NCBI GenBank assembly: GCA_964640055.1
Contig: CAZXFH010000038.1
Coordinates: 1 to 32,029 of the forward strand
Origin: CAZXFH01 sp964640055
GTDB lineage: Bacteria > Fidelibacterota > UBA2242 > JAFGTP01
DNA length: 32,029 nucleotides
Direction of reading: 5' to 3'
Shown: positions 1 through 6,642 of the stretch, piece by piece
Position numbering within the stretch: the first letter of the stretch is position 1
How the letters are laid out: each line of letters opens with the position of its first letter
Notes under the pieces: generated by a model
What the model was told of the DNA's origin: nothing
The model's input: the letters and a program-made list of their open reading frames with translations, nothing else
The model's database searches: none
Made by a program: the position numbers and the translations under genes

Positions 1-591
1 GTTTTATATAAAAAAGGCCTGCGGCTGGAATATTTTACAGTGTCCTATAACTTTTTGGAGGCGGGTGTGGCCATTTTGCTGGGTACCATTGCCGGTAGTA
101 TCGCCCTGGTTGGATTTGGCCTGGATAGCATAGTGGAAACTCTCGCGGGATTTGTCTTGATCTGGCGGCTCCATCAGCATAAAAACATGACCGTGTCTGA
201 AGAGGAACAGATCGAACAAAAGGCCGTGAAACTGGTAGCCCTGACCTTCTTTATCCTGGCAGCCTATGTATTGATCCAGTCGCTTAGTAAATTGATTTCC
301 GGCCAGTCACCCAATCCATCGCTGCCGGGTATGATCCTGGCCGGTATTTCCCTGATAGTGATGCCCTTTTTGGCGCATCAAAAAGTAAAGGTCGGTAAAA
401 AGATCAATAGCCGCGCCCTGATTGCCGATGCCAAAGAAACCCTGGCGTGTGCTTTTTTATCCCTGGCCTTGCTATTAGGACTGGGGTTGAACTACTTGTT
501 CGGTCTCTGGCAGGCGGATCCGGTAGTAGCACTACTGATCGTGATCTTTCTGTTACGTGAGGGGTGGGAAAGTTGGTCAGAAAAACACTGA
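1..591 (+). CDS. Cation diffusion facilitator-type transporter, 3' part (5' end outside window)
   Basis: The reading frame is open from base 1, so the gene starts before the window; the GTG at 40 is internal. The visible 196 residues form several hydrophobic helices. The first segment carries the pattern GxxxGSxALxGFGLDSxxE, which matches TM1-TM2 of the cation efflux (CDF/ZnT) family, where an acidic residue in TM2 binds metal. A second polar helix reads ALIADAKETLAC, equivalent to the CDF TM5 metal-site helix. The protein ends soon after the last helix, so the cytoplasmic C-terminal metal-sensing domain of classical CDFs is missing; short 'cation transporter' homologues of this kind are common. 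The likely role is efflux of Zn, Co, Cd or similar divalent ions across the inner membrane. The substrate cannot be told from sequence. An Rrf2-type regulator follows 110 bp downstream. Confidence 0.8.
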   Translation, partial: VLYKKGLRLEYFTVSYNFLEAGVAILLGTIAGSIALVGFGLDSIVETLAGFVLIWRLHQHKNMTVSEEEQIEQKAVKLVALTFFILAAYVLIQSLSKLISGQSPNPSLPGMILAGISLIVMPFLAHQKVKVGKKINSRALIADAKETLACAFLSLALLLGLGLNYLFGLWQADPVVALLIVIFLLREGWESWSEKH

Positions 592-641
592 ATGCAGACT
601 TTTCAGAGTCCAAAATGGATAAACAGTTGACTATGTCCTTT

Positions 642-678
642 AATATCCCTACATTTCCTACCAGGTAAGTAGGATATT
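642..678 (+). promoter_or_regulatory. Candidate Rrf2-family operator upstream of the regulator gene
   Basis: AATATCC at 642-648 and GGATATT at 672-678 form an exact 7-bp inverted repeat. Nested inside it, TCCTAC (656-661) and GTAGGA (669-674) form a second exact 6-bp inverted repeat. The block ends 23 bp before the ATG of the Rrf2-type regulator, where autoregulation would act. Operator function is inferred; the symmetry is seen directly. Confidence 0.45.
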
Positions 679-701
679 ATTAAAATCGCAGAGGTTAATA
701 A

Positions 702-1124
702 ATGTGGCAGTTATCGACTAAAGGTAGGTATGGAACCCGGCTGATGTTCCAGCTGGCCCTGAATTATGGAAAAGGTCCCATGCTGTTGAAAAACATTGCT
801 AAAAAAGAGAATCTTTCCATCAAATATCTGGAACACATTGTACCATTGTTGAAATCCGCTAATTTCATTAATTCGACCCGGGGGGCAAAAGGGGGCTATC
901 GGCTAGCTAAGGCGCCGCAGGAGATCAATATGCGTGCATTAGTAGGGGTTCTGGAGGGAGATATTGCGCCTGTTGACTGTGTCGATACTCCTGATTTATG
1001 TGATCGCAGCGATTGTTGTATTGCCCGGGATGTATGGTCGCTGCTGGAAGATCGCATCAACCAAACCCTGCAGGCCGTTAATCTCCGTAATATGGTTGAT
1101 ATGTATCATAAGAAAAATGGATAG
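702..1124 (+). CDS. Rrf2/IscR-like transcriptional regulator with cysteine cluster
   Basis: This 140-residue protein has the usual Rrf2 family length. It starts MWQLSTKGRYGTRLM, the typical first helix. A winged helix-turn-helix follows (about 25-65: 'LLKNIAKKENLSIKYLEHIVPLLKSA' region), then the wing 'STRGAKGGYRLA' (58-69). Cys93, Cys100, Cys105 and Cys106 lie in the C-terminal part, matching the three-cysteine [2Fe-2S] or [4Fe-4S] cluster site of IscR, NsrR and RsrR-type members. It is therefore probably a redox, iron or sulfur sensing repressor. No isc/suf genes are adjacent; nearby genes are a metal transporter, a ferritin-like/VIT1 protein and, further along, a cysteine operon. A palindromic region upstream (642-678) is a candidate autoregulatory operator. 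The exact signal sensed is not known. Confidence 0.9.
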   Translation: MWQLSTKGRYGTRLMFQLALNYGKGPMLLKNIAKKENLSIKYLEHIVPLLKSANFINSTRGAKGGYRLAKAPQEINMRALVGVLEGDIAPVDCVDTPDLCDRSDCCIARDVWSLLEDRINQTLQAVNLRNMVDMYHKKNG

Positions 1125-1324
1125 GGAACCGGCAGCGAAACTGGCAGGCCATCGAATAACTATTTAGGAATAATGTGGATAATGATAGGGAGCTCTCACG
1201 GTGATGAGCTTAGTCTGATCTAATCCGGTTGATTGGGCTTGCTAACTCTATTTGACCAAGGTTGGTATAATTGATATCGTCTTGATTTATATAAGCATAG
1301 TTCCGGTCAATGGTGCTATTCAGC

Positions 1325-2197
1325 CTATATTTCCACACTAAAAAATATTCTGAGTACTATACCGAGCAGAAAGCTTAAGGCTGCGATCGAAAGGCTCAAT
1401 CCGGCCATCTCTAAAAAACGTTTATTAAAATTCAGGTCCTTGGATACGGAAATGTAATAATTATAAAAGGCAATGATGGCGACTGCGATTATCAAACTGA
1501 TGGTTAGGCATAGGTAATAATCTGCGAGCAACAAATAGGGCAGGACTAATAAGATAACAGTTACTAAATAGGTGGCCCCGGTATAAAGTGAGGCTTTGAC
1601 TGGATGTTTGGTGTTTTGCTCCGATTTGGTGGAAAGATATTCGGAAGCCCCCATGGAAAGCGCTGCAGCAATGCCGGTGATCGAAGCCGAGAGCGCAATC
1701 AATTGGGTGTTTTGCAGTGCCAGGGTCAAGCCGGCCAGGGCCCCGGTCAATTCCACCAGGGCGTCATTTAGTCCCAGGACAATGGAACCGGTATAATTCA
1801 GGCGTTCCTCATCCAGAAGGTCGATCAACTGTTGTTCGTGTGTCTCCTCTTCCTCGATAATGGTATCAACCTCGGAGATAGTATCATTTAGGAGGGCATA
1901 ACTCTCTTGGGCACTCTCCTCGCCGCGCTCCATCAACTTAATTCCAAAAGTAATTCCGAAAAGGCGGCTGATCAGGTAATATTTCCATATTTTGAAGCGG
2001 TTGGGTTTGACCCTTTGTTGGGTATATTGATACCACTTGTCATAATGCCGCTTTTCATCTTCAGCAATTTCGGACAGAATTTGGCGGTTGTCTCTACCTG
2101 TCACTTTAATGGCTAATTTATTATAAATATAATACTCGGTAATCTCATTACGTTGGAAAGTGAGCAGTTGCCGGTGAAGTTGCGGGCTTAATTCCAT
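1325..2197 (-). CDS. Ferritin-like domain fused to VIT1/CCC1 metal transporter (MbfA-like)
   Basis: The protein is 290 residues from the ATG at 2197, which follows AGAGGA at suitable spacing. The frame is open upstream to 2491, but that extension lacks family similarity. Residues 1-130 form a ferritin-like helical domain with Glu18, Glu46/Glu48 and His51 (EDEKRH), Glu93/94 and an EEETH motif at 116-120, typical diiron ligands. Residues 135-290 are a VIT1/CCC1 membrane domain with about five helices, including 'GLNDALVELTGALAGL' and 'ALSMGASEYLSTKSEQ', both family hallmarks. Fusions of this type (for example MbfA of rhizobia, described as an iron exporter) move Fe2+ or Mn2+ across the inner membrane, the ferritin-like part acting as metal sensor or collector. 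The direction of transport is inferred. It lies just downstream of a frameshifted membrane gene on the same strand. Confidence 0.88.
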   Translation of the reverse strand: MELSPQLHRQLLTFQRNEITEYYIYNKLAIKVTGRDNRQILSEIAEDEKRHYDKWYQYTQQRVKPNRFKIWKYYLISRLFGITFGIKLMERGEESAQESYALLNDTISEVDTIIEEEETHEQQLIDLLDEERLNYTGSIVLGLNDALVELTGALAGLTLALQNTQLIALSASITGIAAALSMGASEYLSTKSEQNTKHPVKASLYTGATYLVTVILLVLPYLLLADYYLCLTISLIIAVAIIAFYNYYISVSKDLNFNKRFLEMAGLSLSIAALSFLLGIVLRIFFSVEI

Positions 2198-2309
2198 CTG
2201 ATTTCCTCTTCTGCTAACACTTAATAATTTGAAATAACAGATTTTAAAAGCAGGATAATTTAAGCATATTGTTTTATTAAAAAGGGGATTATTGAAATTA
2301 TCGCCTTGA

Positions 2310-2704
2310 TCAGGGGGCAAATGTTTTATCATATTCTTTTTGCAGGCAATCGGGATGGATACTATGGGATAATTTGGCATCAGATTCCTGGTCAAGGAAA
2401 GATTCCAAAGAGATCCAATGTTCACCGACCTTGACTTTCTTACAATAAGCCCAAATGGAATAGAATACTTTAAGGTATTTGATTTCTCCAATTAACTTTT
2501 TCCGAACAAACTCAATAAGAACATAAACCGCGATAATAAAGAGAGATTCAATAGCTGCTTCGGAATAGTGGGGGTATGCCGGGTTTTTAGTAATAGGTGT
2601 GGCAGATCAAATAGCTCATTAACCCAGATGAAGGCGATAATAATGATAAAGCTAATAATGGTGATGATTCCACTATGAATAAAATAGTGTCTTTTAGCTC
2701 TCAT
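2310..2704 (-). pseudogene. Frameshifted small membrane protein with zinc-ribbon-like C-terminal domain
   Basis: Starting at the ATG at 2704 (AGGTG upstream), the frame encodes 70 residues with one membrane helix and stops at 2492. If the frame moves by one base at the GGGGG run at 2570-2574 (plus strand), translation instead continues to a stop at 2310-2312. That reading gives about 131 residues: a second helix (AAIESLFIIAVYVLIEF), then IKYLKVFYSIWAYCKKVKVG...W...HSIHPDCLQKEYD. This tail matches the segment at the C-terminus of many PAS and response-regulator proteins, normally written ICxxCKKIRD...W...SHxICPxC. Here the first Cys of each CxxC pair is changed: to Trp at codon 2451-2453 and to His at 2355-2357. 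A frameshift plus loss of two of four expected ligands points to a decaying gene. A sequencing error could explain only the frameshift. Confidence 0.75.
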
Positions 2705-2805
2705 AAAGCACCTGTTATGTCTCGATAAAAATTCGCCAGCATTAGGTTACATCTCTGGTTGAGGTAAACAAATAAAATTTTATGCGCTCAGCAAACCGCC
2801 CACAT

Positions 2806-3579
2806 TCATCCGGCGTGGGAGCATAATTCCTGTAGGAGCTGCAGGCACCGCTCTTGTGTTTTGCCATTTTTATCCAGGTCTGGATTCCAGCTGGATAGGG
2901 AAATAGCGATAATATGGCCGGAACGGGCCAGGGAGTGGAAGAGCGCTTTAATTTCTTTTACGGTAGGACCATTGGAAGTCGGATAATTCATGGCCGGGGC
3001 TTCCTCCGGATCGATAATATCGGTGTCAAAGTGAATGTAAAGCGGTCGTGTGCCTAAACCATAGCTATGCAACTGATTAATATCCGGTACATGAACTATT
3101 TTCGAGACTTGCAAGGCGCATGCTTCTCCCGGATCCAGATCCCGACCATCACTCAGAATCACATCTTTTTCCGGTATTGGCTGCAGACCCACTGCTTTTA
3201 ACAGGCCTTGCTCGCCCCGACCAGTCAGCATTGCCAGAGGCATGCCTCCCAAGAATCCGCTGGGGGTGGTGGCCCGGGTGTTGAAATCCCCATGGGCATC
3301 GAACCAGATCAGCAACGGCTGGTAACCAGCTTGCTGGAGTCCGGCCATCACCCCGATAGCGGAACAACAGTCTCCGGCGATACTTACAGGACGTCTTTTT
3401 TCTGCCAAATTATCCATAACAAATTGTGCCAGCCGGGTATGTAAAACCGACATGCGGGATTGTTGATCACCTTCCTGAAGATCTGCATGATTCAAGTGCC
3501 AGTCGGTCTGTGCCAGGGACGGCAATCCCGGTACCGCTTGGTCCAGAAAATAGGGGGTCAATATAAATTGGTTAGACAT
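2806..3579 (-). CDS. Arginase-fold (ureohydrolase family) protein
   Basis: The protein has 257 residues from the ATG at 3579. An upstream in-frame ATG at 3597 exists, but AGGAGT lies between the two, so the later start is preferred. Motifs of the arginase/agmatinase/formiminoglutamase superfamily are clear: IWFDAHGDFN (Asp94, His96, Asp98) and HFDTDIIDP (Asp185, Asp187), which bind the dimanganese centre. The first metal-binding motif, normally GGDHS, here reads GDCCS (Cys71, Cys72), so the usual His ligand is a Cys; this is seen in some divergent family members. The reaction would be hydrolysis of a guanidino-type C-N bond, but the substrate is unknown. The gene is monocistronic, divergent from the rubrerythrin-like gene, and has no arginine-pathway neighbours. 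The altered metal site makes ordinary arginase activity uncertain. Confidence 0.85.
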   Translation of the reverse strand: MSNQFILTPYFLDQAVPGLPSLAQTDWHLNHADLQEGDQQSRMSVLHTRLAQFVMDNLAEKRRPVSIAGDCCSAIGVMAGLQQAGYQPLLIWFDAHGDFNTRATTPSGFLGGMPLAMLTGRGEQGLLKAVGLQPIPEKDVILSDGRDLDPGEACALQVSKIVHVPDINQLHSYGLGTRPLYIHFDTDIIDPEEAPAMNYPTSNGPTVKEIKALFHSLARSGHIIAISLSSWNPDLDKNGKTQERCLQLLQELCSHAG

Positions 3580-3731
3580 GGCAACTCCTGTATTCAATTC
3601 AAGTCACTCTAAATTTCTTTCATAGGAAACAGAATTACCATAAATTATATTTCGCAAACAGGTATGATTTTTAGGGATTTTGCTGCTATTTACAAGGAAA
3701 ATTTTGACCAGTAAAAGGGAGATAGATAAAT

Positions 3732-4184
3732 ATGAGCAAAAAAAAATTTGATGAGATCCTTGATTTTGCCATTGAAAAAGAAAAGGAAGCCGTAAAATTT
3801 TATCATGACTTACAGAAACATCCGGTTTTTTCCGGTACGCAGGAATTTCTGGAAGAACTGGAAAAAGCCGAAGAGGGACATATCCGCATGATCCAGAATA
3901 TTAGAAAGAAAGATCCGGTGCAGCTTAAAATTCCACAGGTACAGGATTTGAAACTCAGTAATTATCTGATCCCCCATGATATTGAGCAGGACATGTCTTA
4001 TGAGAATATTCTGATTACCGCGATGAAAAGGGAAGAACATTCCATAAGGCTTTACAGTGACTTAAAGGAGCGCTCGGTCGATGAGAGTCTGAAAAAGTCA
4101 TTTGCTAAATTAGAGGCGGAAGAAAAACAGCATAAATTCAGATTTGAACGTCTGTACGATGATGAAGTCTTGACGGAAAATTAG
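3732..4184 (+). CDS. Rubrerythrin-like ferritin-family diiron protein
   Basis: This 150-residue cytosolic protein has two repeated pairs of helices. Each half carries diiron ligands: the helix KEKEAVKFY (Glu19) with EEGH (Glu47, Glu48, His50), then KREEHSIRLY (Glu101, Glu102) with AEEKQH (Glu130, Glu131, His134). This is the four-helix erythrin/ferritin-like pattern. The C-terminal rubredoxin domain of full rubrerythrins (two CxxC pairs) is absent. Likely roles are peroxide reduction or iron handling under oxidative stress, usual in anaerobes. AAGGGAGAT sits upstream of the ATG. An MscS-type channel gene follows after about 30 bp on the same strand. A separate ferritin-like/VIT1 transporter lies 1.5 kb away, so this part of the window has an iron theme. 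Confidence 0.85.
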   Translation: MSKKKFDEILDFAIEKEKEAVKFYHDLQKHPVFSGTQEFLEELEKAEEGHIRMIQNIRKKDPVQLKIPQVQDLKLSNYLIPHDIEQDMSYENILITAMKREEHSIRLYSDLKERSVDESLKKSFAKLEAEEKQHKFRFERLYDDEVLTEN

Positions 4185-4214
4185 TAAACCCTCCTTTGTG
4201 GGAGCTTGATATTG

Positions 4215-5162
4215 ATGGAAAAGATTACTACCATTATTGAGAAAGTCACGGGTATCAGTGCCGGGATACAGATCAAGGTATTTAGCTCGCTGATAATTAT
4301 TCTGGCGCTCTGGTTCATCCGGTTTATTATTGTCAAATTAATTCATCGCAGTACCAGTGATGTAAAAACCCGCTATGTATGGCGCAAAACCCTGACTTAT
4401 ATTGCCGTTCTCTTGGGTACTTTACTAGTGGGTAGTGTCTGGTTCCGAGGCTTTAAACAGCTCAGCACCTTTCTGGGCTTGGTATCCGCGGGAATTGCTA
4501 TTGCACTCAAGGATCCACTCACCAATATGGCTGGCTGGTTATTCATTATTTTAAGACGTTCCTTTAAAGTCGGGGATCGTATCCAGTTGGGCGAGCATGC
4601 CGGTGACGTGATCGATATCCGCTTATTTCAATTTGTTATGCTGGAGATCGGTAAGTGGGTGGATGCTGACCAGAGTACCGGGCGCATCATACATGTTCCC
4701 AACAGTAAAATATTCACCCAAACCCTAGCTAACTATACCGCAGGTTTCCAATATATTTGGAATGAAATTCCGGTGCTGATTACTTTTGAAAGTAACTGGC
4801 AGAAGGCCAAGCAGCTATTAGAGAAAATCGTGCGTAAACATACTGAGGAGCTGGGCAAAGCTGCTGAAGCAAGAATACGCCGCGCCAGTCGCAAGTTCAT
4901 GATCTTTTATCGTAATTTAACCCCCATTGTATATACGTCGGTCAAGGATAGCGGGGTGCTGCTGACCCTGCGTTTTCTGATCCATCCCCGGAAGCGGCGG
5001 GGTATTGACCAAGGTATTTGGGAAGATATTTTGACTGAGTTTAATAAATGTACGGATATTGATTTTGCTTATCCCACGCGGCGGTTTTACCGCAATGATA
5101 TTGAGGGCAAAGCCGATACCGCTTCCCGTCCCGATTCACCTACTTCAACTCCCAGCACTTAA
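4215..5162 (+). CDS. MscS-family mechanosensitive ion channel
   Basis: The product is 315 residues from the ATG at 4215, which lies about 10 bp after GGGAG; a TTG at 4206 is too close to that site. Three membrane helices lie at roughly 15-38, 58-78 and 83-105. The last is glycine/alanine-rich (LGLVSAGIAIALKDPLTNMAGWLFI) and matches the pore-lining TM3 and following segment of MscS. The beta domain follows (FKVGDRIQLGEHAGDVIDI, VPNSKIF), then an alpha/beta cytoplasmic cage domain to about 290. The last 20 residues are a polar Pro/Ser/Thr-rich tail. It would act as an inner-membrane safety valve releasing solutes on hypo-osmotic shock. The gene lies about 30 bp after the rubrerythrin-like gene and is likely co-transcribed with it. 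It converges with the sulfur operon from the other side. Confidence 0.92.
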   Translation: MEKITTIIEKVTGISAGIQIKVFSSLIIILALWFIRFIIVKLIHRSTSDVKTRYVWRKTLTYIAVLLGTLLVGSVWFRGFKQLSTFLGLVSAGIAIALKDPLTNMAGWLFIILRRSFKVGDRIQLGEHAGDVIDIRLFQFVMLEIGKWVDADQSTGRIIHVPNSKIFTQTLANYTAGFQYIWNEIPVLITFESNWQKAKQLLEKIVRKHTEELGKAAEARIRRASRKFMIFYRNLTPIVYTSVKDSGVLLTLRFLIHPRKRRGIDQGIWEDILTEFNKCTDIDFAYPTRRFYRNDIEGKADTASRPDSPTSTPST

Positions 5163-5179
5163 TTTTTATCTTGTATGTC

Positions 5180-5512
5180 TTAGTTCATATGGCTTAGATC
5201 TTCTTTCTTCAGGATTCTGACCAGGTCATAGGCCGGTTCTTCATAGGGATGAGCGCTAAGTAGTGTGTCGATCGCCTGTATGGCCAGGTGATCTGCCAGG
5301 ATCATTTCCACTTTATATTCCGGAACTCGCTCCACGGTCCCGATCTTGCCGATACTGGGCTGGCTGTTCTCCAGGGGTAAGAACTGGCCGGTCCCTTTTA
5401 CCTGCCAGCAGCACTGCTCATAATCGCCGATTTTACCGGCGCCGGTGAAAAACAGGGCTTTTTTAACCTTTGCCAGGTCAGCTTCAGGAACGTAAAAATT
5501 CAATCGGTACAT
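5180..5512 (-). CDS. NIF3/YqfO-like single-domain protein (CutA/PII-like fold)
   Basis: This protein has 110 residues from the ATG at 5512, placed 7 bp after an AGGGG; a GTG two codons upstream overlaps the ribosome binding site. It matches the stand-alone version of the inserted PII-like domain of NIF3/YqfO proteins: an N-terminal MYRLNFYVPEADLAKVKKALF strand-helix, the GAGKIGDYEQCCW loop, the Gly-rich middle ending VERVPEYKVEMIL, and the signature AHPYEEPAYDLV near the end. The metal-binding NIF3 core is absent. Function is unknown; related proteins are often annotated as NGG1p-interacting factor 3 family. It is the last gene of the cysteine operon, 28 bp after cysE, so a link to sulfur or metal metabolism is possible but unproven. 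Confidence 0.82.
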   Translation of the reverse strand: MYRLNFYVPEADLAKVKKALFFTGAGKIGDYEQCCWQVKGTGQFLPLENSQPSIGKIGTVERVPEYKVEMILADHLAIQAIDTLLSAHPYEEPAYDLVRILKKEDLSHMN

Positions 5513-5540
5513 AGTCACCCCCTCTTATACAGTTGTTAGT

Positions 5541-6200
5541 TTACAGATTATTTTTTTTACCTTCTAGCTCTGTCAGACGGCCTTCCAGAATTTCTATTTT
5601 ATCAATTAATTTGTTTACCGCTTCGCTAACAGGATCAGGCAGCTTACCGTGTTCAAGCGTTATTTTCGGCTTGACTCGGGGAGAACGCTTGGGTTGCACA
5701 ATCCGGCCGGGTACCCCTACAACCGTAGCACCGGCAGGGACATCTTTTACCACTACCGATCCGGCCCCAATCTTGGCATTATCACCAACTTTTATGGGAC
5801 CCAGTAAAGTAGCGCCGGCTCCAATAACCACCCGGTCACCAATGGTTGGATGGCGTTTTCTCCTTTCCGTGCTGGTACCCCCTAAGACGACATCCTGGTA
5901 AATCAAGACGTTATTACCTATTTTCGTGGTCTCACCGATGACAACCCCCATCCCATGGTCAATAAAAAAACCCCGGCCGATTTGGGCACCGGGGTGGATT
6001 TCAATGCCGGTTAACCAACGACCGAGATGGGATAACAAGCGTCCCAAAAGCAACTGTTTATGTTGCCATAAAGCATGGGCTATCCGGTGTATCCAGAGGG
6101 CGTGTAATCCCGGATAGCAAAGTATCACCTCCAGTGTACTTCGGGCCGCTGGGTCCTCGGCAAAGACGGTTTGTATATCTTCTTTGATAGGGTAAAACAT
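5541..6200 (-). CDS. cysE: Serine O-acetyltransferase
   Basis: The product transfers an acetyl group from acetyl-CoA to L-serine, giving O-acetylserine for cysteine synthesis in the cytoplasm. Its 219 residues match the short CysE form of Bacillus and many anaerobes, which has a reduced N-terminal helical domain. The sequence shows the helical region with LHALWIHRIAHALW (about 32-45), then left-handed beta-helix hexapeptide repeats (IHPGAQIG, FIDHGMGVVIGET with the catalytic-site His, IGNNVLIYQDVVLGG, IGAGATLLGPIKVGDNAKIGAG) and the acetyl-CoA binding VVGVPGR. A polar C-terminal helix (about 188-215) looks like a coiled coil. It is 27 bp downstream of the ferredoxin gene, in one operon with cysK, whose product uses O-acetylserine. 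Regulation may act on the whole operon. Confidence 0.95.
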   Translation of the reverse strand: MFYPIKEDIQTVFAEDPAARSTLEVILCYPGLHALWIHRIAHALWQHKQLLLGRLLSHLGRWLTGIEIHPGAQIGRGFFIDHGMGVVIGETTKIGNNVLIYQDVVLGGTSTERRKRHPTIGDRVVIGAGATLLGPIKVGDNAKIGAGSVVVKDVPAGATVVGVPGRIVQPKRSPRVKPKITLEHGKLPDPVSEAVNKLIDKIEILEGRLTELEGKKNNL

Positions 6201-6227
6201 AGTTAAAATATTCCATTATTTTGGATA

Positions 6228-6641
6228 TTAATTTCCCAGTTTTAGTTCCACGGCCTGATAGGGACAGATATTGACACAAATACCGCAGGCGATGCATTGA
6301 TTTTTATCAAGGGTAACTTCCATGCTCTTAGGTTCCAACTGAAAGGCTTTAGTCGGACACAAGGGAATACAATAGCTACAATCAACGCATTTATCCTTAT
6401 CCAGGATCACCTCTTGCTTCAGGGATTGCACATCTACGTTAGTGGCTTTCAGGTATTTCAATCCTTGGTCAATCTTTTTTTGTGATCCTTCCACTCCCAG
6501 AATCAGTTGCCCCTCTTCTTCGGGAGTAACGTGAGCTTGGAGGATATTTATTTTGAGACTATAATTTTTTACCAGCTGATAGGTGATGGGCTGGTCAACC
6601 AGTTTCTTGGGGAATTTGAGAATAAATGTTCGTTTGGCCAT
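6228..6641 (-). CDS. NIL-domain ferredoxin, partner in homocysteine synthesis
   Basis: This 137-residue protein has two parts. Residues 1-75 form a NIL domain (FILKFPKKLVDQPITYQLVK), a ferredoxin-fold module also found in methionine ABC transporters. Residues 80-137 carry two [4Fe-4S] motifs: Cys85, 88, 91, 95 and Cys116, 119, 122, 126, both CxxCxxCxxxCP. The arrangement is that of MA1822 of Methanosarcina, which works with the COG1900 protein MA1821 to make homocysteine from aspartate semialdehyde and sulfide. Its role would be electron or sulfur transfer in the cytoplasm. The start codon is one base from the stop codon of the COG1900 gene, so translation is coupled, as expected for partners. 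The specific pairing is inferred from the known archaeal system. Confidence 0.9.
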   Translation of the reverse strand: MAKRTFILKFPKKLVDQPITYQLVKNYSLKINILQAHVTPEEEGQLILGVEGSQKKIDQGLKYLKATNVDVQSLKQEVILDKDKCVDCSYCIPLCPTKAFQLEPKSMEVTLDKNQCIACGICVNICPYQAVELKLGN

Positions 6642-6642
6642 T

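Noticed and set aside
2198..2491. N-terminal extension of the ferritin-VIT1 gene
   Set aside because: The extra 98 codons show no similarity to the family, and they coincide with the shifted coding frame of the decayed zinc-ribbon-like gene. A good AGAGGA site supports the start at 2197.
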